This document shows positions 35,201-44,283 of a stretch of DNA of 64,000 nucleotides, in pieces; position 1 is the first letter of the stretch; every line of letters begins with the position of its first letter. A program made the position numbers and the translations under genes. Below the pieces are notes generated by a model that saw only the letters and a program-made list of their open reading frames with translations, made no database searches and had not been told where the DNA came from. The stretch is taken from NCBI RefSeq assembly GCF_020616555.1, contig NZ_CP085173.1:1116001-1180000 (forward strand), written 5' to 3'. Origin of the DNA: Streptomyces longhuiensis (GTDB lineage: Bacteria > Actinomycetota > Actinomycetes > Streptomycetales > Streptomycetaceae).

Positions 35201-35998
35201 ATGCGAATCGGAGAGCTCGCCGGCATGGCCGGCATCACCACCCGCGCCGTGCGGCACTACCACCGCATCGGGCTGCTGCCCGAGCCTCCACGGCAGCCCA
35301 ACGGGTACCGCGAGTACTCCCTGCGGGACGCCGTCGAGCTGGCGCGGATCCGCCGGCTGACCGAGCTCGGCCTGAGCCTCGACGAGGTCAAGGACGTGCT
35401 GGCCGACGACGTGGGCAAGGACCTCGTCGAGATCCTCACCGAGCTGGACGCCGACCTGGCACGCCAGGAGAAGGCCATCCGCCTGCGCCGTGACCGCCTG
35501 CGACTGCTGCTCGAACAGGCCGCGCACACCGGACAGTTGCCCTCCGAGGCCCCCGTCTCCCCCGAACTCGCCGCCCTCTTCGAGGACATGGCCCGCGCCT
35601 CGGCGCGCCTGCCCGGGCCGGAGCCCGCGATGGCAGCCAAGGAACGGCAACTGCTCGCCCTGCTGGAAACCGGTTCGCCGGGCGGAGACCGCAGCTGGCT
35701 CGAGGCCATGGTGCACACCCTCAACGCCGACCCGGACGCCATGCGACGCGCCTACGAGGTCTACGCCCAGCTGGACGAGCTGGCCGAGGCCTCCGAGGAC
35801 GACGCGCGGGTGGAGGATGCGGCCCGGGCCATCGTCGACAGCATCCCCGAGGCGGCGGCACAAGCGATGAACATCCCTGCCGAGGGCGACGTGGGCGAGG
35901 GCGGCGGCTTCGCGGACGCCCTCTTCTCGGACTTCGCCCCCGCCCAGGCCGCCGCGGTACGCCGCGCCATCCAGCTGCTGCAGGAGCGTGCGCGGTGA
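35201..35998 (+). CDS. MerR-family transcriptional activator
   Basis: 265 residues. The MerR winged helix is plain: MRIGELAGMAGITTRAVRHY then HRIGLLPEPPRQPNGYREYS and LRDAVELARIRRLTELG. The long C-terminal half is helical with a coiled coil (about 80-110) and ends in PAQAAAVRRAIQLLQERAR, resembling TipA/BmrR-sized regulators without a recognisable ligand domain. It most likely twists its own promoter, whose dyad is at 35170-35184. The next gene overlaps by 4 bp. Confidence 0.9.
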   Translation: MRIGELAGMAGITTRAVRHYHRIGLLPEPPRQPNGYREYSLRDAVELARIRRLTELGLSLDEVKDVLADDVGKDLVEILTELDADLARQEKAIRLRRDRLRLLLEQAAHTGQLPSEAPVSPELAALFEDMARASARLPGPEPAMAAKERQLLALLETGSPGGDRSWLEAMVHTLNADPDAMRRAYEVYAQLDELAEASEDDARVEDAARAIVDSIPEAAAQAMNIPAEGDVGEGGGFADALFSDFAPAQAAAVRRAIQLLQERAR

Positions 35999-36843
35999 AG
36001 GCGCTGAGACGGGCCGTGCGCTGGTCCTTCGCCGCACTCGTACCGGGCGAGCTCGCACTCGTCCTGTGCCTGGCAGGCGGGGTGCGGCCGCCCCCGGCCG
36101 CCCGGACGACCGTGGAGCTGGCGGCGCTCGCGCTCATGGCAACAGCGACCGCCCTGCTCTGCCTCGACTACCTCCGGCACCACCGCACCGGTCTCGACCG
36201 CCGCGGCGCCTTCCTCGCCGCGGTCGCCGATTCCGTACCGGCACCCGTGCGCAAGCTGACCGCCCACGAGATCGCCCTCTCCACCAGCTTCGTGCGCTGG
36301 GTCGCCCGCCGCGGCCCGCACGGCGTGGGCGACGGCGACGTGCCCGTCCCCTACGCCCCCGGCCAGACGTCCTTCATGTACGGCTTCCTCTTCGTCAGCA
36401 TCGTCGAGACCGTCGCCCTCGCGTTCCTGATCCCCTGGCCTGTGGTGCACGCCGTCACGCTCGTACTCGACGTCTGGGGCTGCTACTTCGTCATCGCCCT
36501 GCACGCCTCGTGCGTGGTGCGCCCGCACGTTGTCGGGGCCGACGGCTCGCTGCACCTGCGTTACGGCGCACTGCTGGACATCCGCATCCCTGCCGACCGC
36601 ATAGCTTCTGTCCGCCAGGACCGTAAGTTCCCTACGAGCAGGCTGGCCGCCGTGGATGAGAAGGGCGTCGCCGACCTGGCCGTCGGCGGCCAGACGACCA
36701 TCACGGTCGAGCTCACCGAACCGGTCCGGTACGTACGCGCCCTGGGCAAGCCCGCCGAAGCGCACGCCTTCCGTTTCTACGCCGAAGACGCCACATCCGC
36801 GGTCGCCGCGCTGAGGGTGACCGGTGGCATCCACAGCCGGTAA
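35995..36843 (+). CDS. Membrane protein of unknown function, MerR partner
   Basis: 282 residues from the GTG at 35995, overlapping the MerR stop (GTGA). Hydrophobic segments at about 10-32, 40-60, 135-153 and 155-172 suggest four TM helices. The C-terminal part (about 185-275) is soluble and beta-rich (ADGSLHLRYGALLDIRIPAD then RIASVRQDRKFP), possibly PH-like. Being coupled to a MerR gene, it is probably the regulator's main target. Confidence 0.82.
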   Translation: MKALRRAVRWSFAALVPGELALVLCLAGGVRPPPAARTTVELAALALMATATALLCLDYLRHHRTGLDRRGAFLAAVADSVPAPVRKLTAHEIALSTSFVRWVARRGPHGVGDGDVPVPYAPGQTSFMYGFLFVSIVETVALAFLIPWPVVHAVTLVLDVWGCYFVIALHASCVVRPHVVGADGSLHLRYGALLDIRIPADRIASVRQDRKFPTSRLAAVDEKGVADLAVGGQTTITVELTEPVRYVRALGKPAEAHAFRFYAEDATSAVAALRVTGGIHSR

Positions 36844-36920
36844 ACGAGGTGCGCTCCGGAGAGCGTCCCTCGTAGTGTCCCCTGCGCACCTTCGGTATTC
36901 GGCTTGACCAGGAGGTCCCC

Positions 36921-37820
36921 GTGCCCGGGAACACCATGTCCGGCGAAAGTGACACGCGCACCGCCCAGGCGGTCCTGCGCGAGGCCAACCACGTGCATGG
37001 CGAGCAGTTCCGACTACTGCAACGGTTCGACGACGGGGTCCAGTCAGGAGCCTGGCTCCTCACCCACGACACCGGCCGCCAAGCCGTACTGAAGTGGAGC
37101 CCGGACCGCTCCTGGGCCCCTCAGATCGAACGGGCCGCCGCGGGCGTCGCCAAGATCCGCGCTGCCGGATATCCGACCCCCGCCTGGCTCGCCGTCGGCA
37201 CCAGCACCGACGGCTTCGGATACCAGATCCAGGAACTCGCACCCGGTCACACCGCACCACAAGTGACCGCGACCGAGGCCCGGTTGCTGATCGGCGTCCT
37301 GGAGATGCACGCCGGTCTCGATCCCGACCCGCAGCGATGCTGGTCGGAGTTCGTGACCACGCGCATGACCGGTGAGGACCTGTGGCGGCAGACGGCCGGG
37401 ACCGGACCGACCGGACAGGACCTCGTCCACGCCTGCGAGCGGCTTCTCGCCGCTCACGGACCCGTCGCCTTGCCCACGGAGGACCTGGTCCACGGCGACT
37501 TCCGCCCCGGCAACATCCTGTTCGACGCGGACCGCGTCAGTGGCGTCATCGACATCGAGGCACTGGGCAGCGGCACCAGAGTCTTCGACTACGCGACACT
37601 CCTGAGCGCCCACGACTTCGCCCCCGAAGCCCTTGAGCTGCTGTTCGACGCCGGCGAGCAAGTGGCCGGACCCGGTGTTCTGGCCTACTGCTTCGCCCAG
37701 GTCGCCCTCGACCTCACCGTCTTCGTCCACCAGCGGAACCTTCAACTGGGCATTCAGAACGTGGGCAAGCTCCTCGAGCGCACGCTGATGCTTCTCCATC
37801 GCGCGGAGGGACACGACTGA
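36921..37820 (+). CDS. Aminoglycoside phosphotransferase-fold kinase
   Basis: 299 residues from the GTG at 36921, with AGGAGGTC 8 bp upstream. The APH fold shows the ATP anchor AVLKWSPDR, Brenner-type catalytic loop LVHGDFRPGNILFD (around 189-202) and VIDIEALGSG with the metal-binding Asp. It phosphorylates a hydroxyl of a small substrate: antibiotics, choline, sugars or similar. No resistance neighbours are present, so antibiotic modification is not implied. Confidence 0.88.
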   Translation: MPGNTMSGESDTRTAQAVLREANHVHGEQFRLLQRFDDGVQSGAWLLTHDTGRQAVLKWSPDRSWAPQIERAAAGVAKIRAAGYPTPAWLAVGTSTDGFGYQIQELAPGHTAPQVTATEARLLIGVLEMHAGLDPDPQRCWSEFVTTRMTGEDLWRQTAGTGPTGQDLVHACERLLAAHGPVALPTEDLVHGDFRPGNILFDADRVSGVIDIEALGSGTRVFDYATLLSAHDFAPEALELLFDAGEQVAGPGVLAYCFAQVALDLTVFVHQRNLQLGIQNVGKLLERTLMLLHRAEGHD

Positions 37821-37854
37821 AGCCCTCACCACGCAGCAGTGGACACCCCTCCCC

Positions 37855-37870
37855 TGGGGGAAATCCCCCA
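37855..37870. terminator. Short palindromic hairpin after the APH gene
   Basis: TGGGGG-AAAT-CCCCCA is a perfect 6-bp stem with a 4-nt loop, 35 bp past the APH stop. It might be a terminator or an operator of the downstream kinase gene. Confidence 0.4.
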
Positions 37871-37947
37871 GCTCAAGACGGAGGCCAACCGCGTTATGGA
37901 GGGGACGTAGGCGCGCCTAGCGTCGGGGCATGAAGGCATCCACCAAA

Positions 37948-38025
37948 GACATACGACAGGGACGTACAGCACCGACGTACGGCAGCGACGTACGGCAGCG
38001 ACGTTCAGCAAAGACATACGCGCAT
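37948..38025. repeat. Six 13-bp tandem units upstream of a histidine kinase
   Basis: Six adjacent 13-bp units begin with GACRTAC: units at 37948, 37961, 37974, 37987, 38000 and 38013. Units three and four are identical (GACGTACGGCAGC). They end 28 bp before the ATG. The spacing would put repeated half-sites on roughly alternating faces of the helix. Confidence 0.75.
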
Positions 38026-38053
38026 CGGTGCTTACGTACAGGAGACTTGAGCC

Positions 38054-39427
38054 ATGTACGAGTCAGCCGGGGACCGGCCGCCGGAAGGCGCGCGGGCCGA
38101 GCCCTTACGTCGGGTCTCCCTGGGCACTGTCCTGCGCGCGCCGTTCATGGCTCGGGCCTGGGCCGAGGCCGCGTACTGTCTGATCGGCTTCCCCCTGGCC
38201 GTCGTCGGCACCGTCCTCGTGCTCGTCCTGCTCGCCCTCGGCGCCGGTCTCACCGCCTCCCTCGTCGGCGCCGTCCTCGGGCTTGCGCTCGTCGTCTCGG
38301 CGGTCGGCCTCGCGCGCTGCTGCGCCGCCGTGCATCGTCGGCTCGCCCAGGGATTGCTGGGCGAGCGGGTGGAGGCGCCGCCGCGGCTGCGACCGACGGG
38401 GAAGGCGTTCGCGCGGCTGGACGCTCGGCTGCGCGATGCGGCGGGGTGGCGTTCGGTGGCGTACGTCCTGGTGAAGCTGCCCGTCGCCGCCTTCGGCCTG
38501 TACGCCGTCGGCTGGTGGCTGACCGCCCTGCTCAATCTCTCCGCACCACTGCGCTGGGCGGCCTTCCACCAGCGCCCGGCCGCCGGCGAGGCGGGGATGC
38601 CGACGATCACGCCGATCCCCTTCGGCGGTGGCGCCCCGCACAGTACGAGTTTCGCCGGGACCTTCGCGGCGGCGGCGATCGGCGCGGTGACGCTGCTGGC
38701 GGCGCCCTGGTTCACGCGTGGCGTCGTCGCCGTGGACCGCTGGCTCATCCGGGCGCTGCTCGGACCGGGCCAACTCGCCGAACGTGTGCGGAGTTTGGAG
38801 GAGAGCCGCGCTCTCGCCGTCGACGACTCGGCGGCCTTGCTGCGCCGCCTGGAGCGCGATCTGCACGACGGGGCGCAGGTCCGGCTGGTCGCGTTGGCGA
38901 TGAGCCTCGACATGGCGAAGGAGCGGCTGGGCGGGGAGGGAGAACCGGTCGCGGACCCGGCCCGGGTACGGCAACTCGTGGACACCGCACACCGCAACGC
39001 CACCGAGGCCCTCGCCGAGCTGCGGGACCTGGCGCGTGGCATCCACCCCCCGGCCCTCGACGACGGCCTGCCCGACGCACTGTCGACACTGGCCGCGCGG
39101 AGCACCGTGCCGGTGGAGCTCTCGGTGGACGTGACGCGGCGGCCGACGCCGGCGATCGAGACGATCGCCTACTTCTGCGCGGCGGAGCTGCTCACCAACG
39201 TCATCAAGCACAGCGGCGCGCGCCGGGCGGTGCTGCGGGTGGCGCAGGAGGACGGGTTGCTGCGGCTGCGGGTCACGGACGACGGCCGCGGCGGGGCGAT
39301 ACTCGGCGGCGGAAGCGGGTTGACGGGCCTTCAGCAGCGGGTGCGGACGGTGGACGGGCGCCTTGACGTGTCGAGCCCGAGCGGCGGGCCGACCGCGGTG
39401 ACGGTGGAACTGCCGCTCCACGCTTGA
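38054..39427 (+). CDS. NarL-type sensor histidine kinase with membrane sensor domain
   Basis: 457 residues, GGAG 9 bp before the ATG. Four or more TM helices (about 41-65, 66-90, 135-160 and 203-220) form the 'sensor domain' (PF13796 type). The DHp domain has RRLERDLHDGAQVRLVA with His271, and the HATPase has AELLTNVIKHSGARRA, TDDGRGGA and GSGLTGLQQRVRTVDG. It belongs to the HPK7 (DesK/NarX-like) class and pairs with the LuxR-type regulator 113 bp downstream. Signal unknown. Confidence 0.94.
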   Translation: MYESAGDRPPEGARAEPLRRVSLGTVLRAPFMARAWAEAAYCLIGFPLAVVGTVLVLVLLALGAGLTASLVGAVLGLALVVSAVGLARCCAAVHRRLAQGLLGERVEAPPRLRPTGKAFARLDARLRDAAGWRSVAYVLVKLPVAAFGLYAVGWWLTALLNLSAPLRWAAFHQRPAAGEAGMPTITPIPFGGGAPHSTSFAGTFAAAAIGAVTLLAAPWFTRGVVAVDRWLIRALLGPGQLAERVRSLEESRALAVDDSAALLRRLERDLHDGAQVRLVALAMSLDMAKERLGGEGEPVADPARVRQLVDTAHRNATEALAELRDLARGIHPPALDDGLPDALSTLAARSTVPVELSVDVTRRPTPAIETIAYFCAAELLTNVIKHSGARRAVLRVAQEDGLLRLRVTDDGRGGAILGGGSGLTGLQQRVRTVDGRLDVSSPSGGPTAVTVELPLHA

Positions 39428-39539
39428 GTCACACGGTGAGTGAAGGCATGGATGACAAGGCGAGTGACCTCGTGGACGGGTCTCGCGCAGCACGTCGGCG
39501 CCTGTCGTCCCCCGATCGGACCCGTGAGAGCATGCCCCC

Positions 39540-40184
39540 ATGCGCATCGTGATCGCCGAAGATGCCGCCGTGTTGCGGGAGTTGCTGGCCCAGATGCTCA
39601 CCGAGCGTGGCCACGAGGTGTGCGCGGCCGTGCCCGACGGCGACGCACTCCTCGCCGCCGTCGCCGAGCACCGGCCCGACGTCACCGTTGTCGACATCCG
39701 GATGCCGCCGACCCACACCGACGAGGGCCTGCGAGCCGCGATCGGCATCCGGCGCGAGCACCCGGGCACGGGTGTGCTGCTGTTCTCCCAGTACATCGAG
39801 ACGAAGTACGCGACCAGGCTGCTCGCCGCGGGCTCGGCCGGGGTCGGCTACCTGCTCAAGGACCGAGTGGCGAACGTCGCCGAGTTCACCGACGCCCTGT
39901 CCCGCGTCGCCGCCGGTGGCACCGCTCTCGACCCGGAAGTGGTCACGCAGTTGGCCGGTGCGAGCCGTCGTGGGGACGACCTGGAGTCGCTGACGGCACG
40001 CGAGCGTGAGGTGCTGGCGCTGATGGCCGAGGGGAGAACGAACGCCGCGATCGCGCAGGCGCTGGTGGTGTCGGCGGGCACGGTCGAGAAGCACGTCGCG
40101 GCCATCTTCGGCAAGCTGGGCCTGCCCGCGTCGGAGGACGCGAACCGGCGCGTGCTGGCCGTACTGCGCTACCTGGAGTCGTGA
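39540..40184 (+). CDS. NarL-family response regulator
   Basis: 214 residues. The receiver has Glu7-Asp8, the phospho-Asp52 in VVDIRMPPTHT and conserved Ser/Lys in LLFSQYIETKYA and YLLKDRVANV. The LuxR HTH follows: LTAREREVLALMAEGRTNAA with IAQALVVSAGTVEKHVAAIF. It is the cognate partner of the kinase at 38054. Its targets are not visible; no other strong operator lies nearby. Confidence 0.95.
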   Translation: MRIVIAEDAAVLRELLAQMLTERGHEVCAAVPDGDALLAAVAEHRPDVTVVDIRMPPTHTDEGLRAAIGIRREHPGTGVLLFSQYIETKYATRLLAAGSAGVGYLLKDRVANVAEFTDALSRVAAGGTALDPEVVTQLAGASRRGDDLESLTAREREVLALMAEGRTNAAIAQALVVSAGTVEKHVAAIFGKLGLPASEDANRRVLAVLRYLES

Positions 40185-40187
40185 GCG

Positions 40188-40320
40188 ACGCCGGTCCACC
40201 GGGGGACAGGCCGGACCTATGGGCCGTGGCTGACACCGGTCCGCCGGGGTTCAGGCCAGACCTAGGGGTGCCGTAAGTGACACCCGTCCGCCGGGGTCCA
40301 GGCCGGACCTGTGGGCCGTA
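40188..40320. repeat. Three 44-47-bp tandem units
   Basis: Three similar units start at 40188, 40232 and 40279, each containing the pattern GACRCCSGTCC...GGGRY...GGCCGGACCT. They fill the gap between the convergent response regulator and the molybdoenzyme operon. The region might be a terminator cluster or a minisatellite. Confidence 0.6.
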
Positions 40321-40343
40321 ACCGAGCCCGCTTGGCCGGGAGT

Positions 40344-40721
40344 TCAGCGGTCCTTCGGGTCGAGCAGCCACAGCCCCAGGACCACCAGGAACGACAGGCA
40401 CAGGAAGCCCGCGCCCCACCAGGCCGTGCCGGTCTCGCCCATCATCCACTCGTTGACGATCACACTGAGGCCCCAGAGCTGGCCGATGACCACGGTCATC
40501 GCCAGGACGAGGCGGGCGGTGAGTTTCGAGGAGCGTTCCGGCTCCTGGTCGGTGCCTGCGCCGGGCCCCGGACCCGTGTGCCGGATCCTGGGGTCGCCGT
40601 AGCCGCTGGTCGGGCGGATCTGCGGGTAGCGCTCCTTGACGGGGCGGTTGAGGCGCGGCTGGGCGCTGCCAGGGGTGTAGTGGGGCCTCGGGGGGACGCC
40701 TTCGGGCTGTTCGGTGCTCAT
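40344..40721 (-). CDS. Small two-TM membrane protein of the molybdoenzyme operon
   Basis: 125 residues; the ATG at 40721 overlaps the Rieske stop by 4 bp. The first 65 residues are Pro/Arg-rich and polar; then two TM helices (LVLAMTVVIGQLWGLSVIVN and AGFLCLSFLVVLGLWLLD) end in DPKDR. Such small proteins serve as membrane anchors or assembly factors of quinol-linked complexes. It is the last gene of the operon. Confidence 0.78.
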   Translation of the reverse strand: MSTEQPEGVPPRPHYTPGSAQPRLNRPVKERYPQIRPTSGYGDPRIRHTGPGPGAGTDQEPERSSKLTARLVLAMTVVIGQLWGLSVIVNEWMMGETGTAWWGAGFLCLSFLVVLGLWLLDPKDR

Positions 40722-41374
40722 GTCTGCTGCTTCCTCTCCCCGTTGGCGCCGTTCGCGACGGGGCAGCCCATCTGGGCTCTCGCCTCAGGCCCCACGTCGG
40801 CGAACTCGCGGCACACCGCGTCCTGGGGGCTCTCTCCTGAGCGGGCCGTGGCGACCGCCCAGACGCTGCCGTCGGGCTGTTCCACGAGCAGCACCTTGGG
40901 CAGGCCGCGCGGTGGCGGGCCGGCGGTGACTTCGCCGGTGCGGGCGTCGAAAATGCCTTCGTGGCAGGGGCAGTACAGCTCGCCCTCGCTGCCGCGGTCC
41001 TTGCGCCAGAGCACGCCGCAGGCCAGGTGCGTACAGACGGCGGAGTAGCCGACGAGGCTGCCGTCCGTGAGGCGGACGGCGACGGCGCGGTCGTCCTCGC
41101 CGGGATAGCGGAAGGCGATGGACTCGCCGGGGGCGAGGCGGTCCGTGATCCGCTTGGCGTCCGGTGCGCTGTCGATGTCGCCGTGCCGGTGCAGCACTCC
41201 CCCGGCGACGGCGATGCCTCCGACGGCCAGGCCGCCGGAGACGGTGGCGACGATACGGAGGTAGTCGCGGCGCGTGGTGAGGGAGTCGGCGGAGATGCGG
41301 TCCTCGAGTGCCGCCTGGGCAGTGTTGTCGTCGGTGCCGTGTTCGGGGACCGGGGGCTGCTCGGTGACGCTCAT
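40718..41374 (-). CDS. Rieske [2Fe-2S] protein
   Basis: 218 residues. A Tat-like start TTRRDYLRIVATVSGG precedes a single TM segment. The Rieske box 1 is CTHLACG and box 2 is CPCHEG, with the two extra Cys residues of the disulfide found in bc1-type proteins. It should accept electrons at high potential on the outer membrane face. It sits in a molybdoenzyme operon rather than a bc1 cluster, so it probably feeds or receives electrons from that enzyme. Its ATG overlaps the upstream Fe-S gene stop. Confidence 0.9.
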   Translation of the reverse strand: MSVTEQPPVPEHGTDDNTAQAALEDRISADSLTTRRDYLRIVATVSGGLAVGGIAVAGGVLHRHGDIDSAPDAKRITDRLAPGESIAFRYPGEDDRAVAVRLTDGSLVGYSAVCTHLACGVLWRKDRGSEGELYCPCHEGIFDARTGEVTAGPPPRGLPKVLLVEQPDGSVWAVATARSGESPQDAVCREFADVGPEARAQMGCPVANGANGERKQQT

Positions 41375-41973
41375 CGGGTCACGTCCTTCCCGTTGACCTG
41401 GACGATCGGCAGTCCTCCGGGCACCGGCCACTGGACCTTGTCGGCGGGGACGACCATCGCCACGCCGGTGTTGACGACGACGTCGCCGAACGTGAAGGAG
41501 TCCGCGACCTGGACGCCCGGCCGCTCGGCCTGGAGGTCCTCGAGCGTGCCGTAGAAGAGCGCGCCGGTGGGGCAGACCGTGGCGCACATGGGGGCTAGTC
41601 CGTAGGCGGTGCGGTCGTAGCAGAGGTTGCACTTCATCTGCAGTTTGGCCTGGAGGTCGATCTTCGGTACGCCGAAGGGGCAGGCGTTGACGCAGTTGGC
41701 GCAGCCGATGCAGCGGGTGGTGTCGGCCTGCTGCACCACACCGTCGGCGGTGACCAGGATCGCGTCGGCGGGACACACCTCGGCGCAGGGGGCGACGGGG
41801 TCCTCGCAGTGCATGCACACCGTGGGAAGGGAGGCCACGGAGTGGCCTTCGTCGGGGTAGTCGAGGTGAATCATGGATTTGCCGCGGTGAGAGTCGCACT
41901 CCCGGCAGGCGGACACACACGCCTGGCAGCCGATGCACCGGCCCGGGTCGATGAAGATCGTTCTGCCCATCAT
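41371..41973 (-). CDS. Four-cluster [4Fe-4S] ferredoxin-type electron-transfer subunit
   Basis: 200 residues with four Cys clusters: CIGCQACVSACREC, CMHCEDPVAPCAEVCP, CIGCANCVNACPFG and CNLCYDRTAYGLAPMCATVC. This is the DmsB/NrfC/FdnH-type subunit that wires the bis-MGD catalytic subunit to a membrane quinol site. It begins 9 bp after the catalytic-subunit stop in transcription order (catalytic gene upstream) and overlaps the Rieske gene by 4 bp. Confidence 0.94.
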   Translation of the reverse strand: MMGRTIFIDPGRCIGCQACVSACRECDSHRGKSMIHLDYPDEGHSVASLPTVCMHCEDPVAPCAEVCPADAILVTADGVVQQADTTRCIGCANCVNACPFGVPKIDLQAKLQMKCNLCYDRTAYGLAPMCATVCPTGALFYGTLEDLQAERPGVQVADSFTFGDVVVNTGVAMVVPADKVQWPVPGGLPIVQVNGKDVTR

Positions 41974-41982
41974 GGCGTGACC

Positions 41983-44283
41983 TCAGCTCCTCTCGGCGGT
42001 GCCACGGCCCTGCGGGGCCGTGGGCGGCAGGGGGTCGGTGCGGGACACCTGGGCTTCCGGGTACGCGGCCTGGCCCGGCGCGGTCGGGGGCGCAGGCACC
42101 TCGTCGATCTGTTCGGCGGCCTCGATGCGGCAGGCGCAGACCTTGTACTCGGGGATCTTGGAACGGGGGTCGAGGGCGTCGATGGTGAGCGCGTTGGCGG
42201 CGGTGGGGTACGGCCAGTGGTAGGGCACGAAGACGGTGTCGGGGCGGATCGCCTCGGTGACCAGGGCGGGGAAGACCTCACTGCCGCGGCGCGTCACGAC
42301 GCGTACCGGTTCACCGTTCTTGAAGCCGTGCGAGGGGTGTACTTCCGCCCATGGGCGCGGGGTCTGTTCGACGAGGCCGGCGAGTCGGCGCGTCTGGTTG
42401 CCGGACAGGAAGTGGGCGACGGTGCGGCCGGTGGTGAGCGACATGGGGTGGTCGTCGTCGTACGGGTCCATCGGCGGGTGCCACTCCACGGTCTGGAGGT
42501 GGATCTTGCCGTCGGGGTGGTACGACTTGCCGTCCTCGAAGAGGCGGGGGGTGCCGGGGTGGTCGGTGGAGGGGCACGGCCAGGCGATGCCCCCGGTCTC
42601 TTCCAGGCGGTCGTAGGTGATTCCGTAGTAGTCGATGACCGTGCCGGCCGACGCGATGCGCAGTTCCTCGAAGACCTCGCGGGAGCCGGGATAGTCGAAC
42701 TTGTCGCCCACGCCGAGGCGTTGGGCGAGCTGGCACATGACCCAGGTGTCGGTGCGTACGCCCTCCGGCGGTTCCTGGGCCTTGTTGTGCTTGACGACCC
42801 TGGCCTCGGCGTTGGCCATCACGCCTTCGTCCTCGGCCCAGGTGGTGACGGGGAAGACGACGTGGGCGTTGTCCGCCGTCTCGGAGAGGAAGAAGTCGAA
42901 CTGGGCGTGAAACTCGAGGGTGTCGTAACCGTCCTTGACCGTCTTGTAGTTGGGCAGGGAGACGAACGGGTTGTTGCAGATGCCGATCAGGCCGCGGATC
43001 TCCTGGCGCTGCATCTGCCAGACCATTTCCATCATCGATGTGCCGGCGGCGGGGAGTTCGGACTCCTCGATGCCCCAGATCTCGCAGATCTGCCGTCGGT
43101 GGTCAGGGTTCAGGATGGAGCGCCCGCCGGGCAGCAGGTCGGCCTTCTGGCCGTGTTCGCGGCCGCCCTGGCCGTTGCCCTGGCCGGTGATGGTGCCGTA
43201 GCCGGCGCCGGGCTTGCCGATGTTGCCGGTGGCCACGCAGAGGTTGATGACGGTGAGGCAGTTCTCGACGCCCTGCGAGTGGTGCTCGATGCCCCGGGCG
43301 TGCCAGGCCATGGCGTTGTCGGCGCCCGCGAAGGCCCTGGCGACCTGGACGACCTGTGCGGCGGGGATCCCGCAGATCTCGGCGGCCCGATCCGGGGTGT
43401 ACGTCGCGACGGTGGCCTTGACCTCGTCCCAGCCGGTGGTGTGTGCGGCCACGTACTCCTCGTCGACGAGGTTCTCGCGGATGACGACGTTCAGTACGGC
43501 GTTGAAGAACGCGGAGTCGGTGCCCGGTTTGAGGGCGACGTGGATGTCGGCCGTGCGGGCGATGGACGTCTCGCGCGGGTCGATGACGATGAGGACGGCG
43601 CCCCGGTCGCGGGCGCCCCACACGTACTGGGTCATCACCGGGAAGCACTCCCCCACGTTCGACCCGGCGATCAGCAGGCAGTCGGAGAGGAGGATGTCGG
43701 AGAACGGGTTGCCGGCCCGGTCGATGCCGAAGGAGAGCTTGTTGGCTCCGGCGGCGGAGACCATGCACAGGCGGCCGTTGTAGTCGACGTGCTTCGTCTT
43801 GAGGGCGACGCGCGCGAACTTGCCGACCAGATAAGTCTTCTCGGAGAACAGGCTCGCCCCGCCGAGCAGCCCGAACGCGTCGTTGCCGTGGGCGGACTGG
43901 ATGCGGCGGATCTCGGAGACGGTGAAGTCGAGGGCTTCCTCCCAGGTCGCCTCGCGGAAGGGTTCGTCGCGGGAGCGGCGCATGAGGGGGGCGGTCAGCC
44001 GGTCCGGGTGGTTGATCTGCTGGTAGGCGTTGATGCCCTTGGGGCAGAGCCGCATCCGGTTGATGTCGTGGTTGCGGGGCTCGACGCCGAACACCTTGCC
44101 GCCCTTGTCGACGCGCAGATACATCCCGCACTGCACGCCGCAGAAGCAGCAGTGTGTGGGGACGAGGGTCTCGCCGTTCTGGTCGGCGTGCCACTGGTCG
44201 GCCGGGATACCGCCCGCGTCGCGGAAGTTGCGGGTGCCGGGCGGTGCGATGGAGGGGTCAAGCGGGATGTACTGCCGGGTCAC
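41983..44283 (-). CDS. Molybdopterin (bis-MGD) oxidoreductase catalytic subunit, NapA/NasA-like
   Basis: 766 residues from the GTG at 44283. An N-terminal [4Fe-4S] site has CX2CX3CX27C spacing (Cys45, Cys48, Cys52, Cys80), followed by Lys82 in CPKG. Cys173 in GRLCMVSA is the expected molybdenum ligand, which is a Cys as in NapA/NasA and formate dehydrogenases, not Asp as in NarG. The body shows IDPRETSIARTADIHVALKP and EDEGVMANAEARVV. With NarK at the head of the operon, nitrate reduction (assimilatory-type catalytic core, membrane-linked electron supply) is the best guess; formate or another oxyanion is possible. It has no signal peptide, so it is probably cytoplasmic-facing. Confidence 0.9.
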   Translation of the reverse strand: MTRQYIPLDPSIAPPGTRNFRDAGGIPADQWHADQNGETLVPTHCCFCGVQCGMYLRVDKGGKVFGVEPRNHDINRMRLCPKGINAYQQINHPDRLTAPLMRRSRDEPFREATWEEALDFTVSEIRRIQSAHGNDAFGLLGGASLFSEKTYLVGKFARVALKTKHVDYNGRLCMVSAAGANKLSFGIDRAGNPFSDILLSDCLLIAGSNVGECFPVMTQYVWGARDRGAVLIVIDPRETSIARTADIHVALKPGTDSAFFNAVLNVVIRENLVDEEYVAAHTTGWDEVKATVATYTPDRAAEICGIPAAQVVQVARAFAGADNAMAWHARGIEHHSQGVENCLTVINLCVATGNIGKPGAGYGTITGQGNGQGGREHGQKADLLPGGRSILNPDHRRQICEIWGIEESELPAAGTSMMEMVWQMQRQEIRGLIGICNNPFVSLPNYKTVKDGYDTLEFHAQFDFFLSETADNAHVVFPVTTWAEDEGVMANAEARVVKHNKAQEPPEGVRTDTWVMCQLAQRLGVGDKFDYPGSREVFEELRIASAGTVIDYYGITYDRLEETGGIAWPCPSTDHPGTPRLFEDGKSYHPDGKIHLQTVEWHPPMDPYDDDHPMSLTTGRTVAHFLSGNQTRRLAGLVEQTPRPWAEVHPSHGFKNGEPVRVVTRRGSEVFPALVTEAIRPDTVFVPYHWPYPTAANALTIDALDPRSKIPEYKVCACRIEAAEQIDEVPAPPTAPGQAAYPEAQVSRTDPLPPTAPQGRGTAERS

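Noticed and set aside
36921..37820. Antibiotic-resistance APH gene
   Set aside because: The fold is clear but APH-like kinases are broad; no substrate-specific motif or resistance context was seen.
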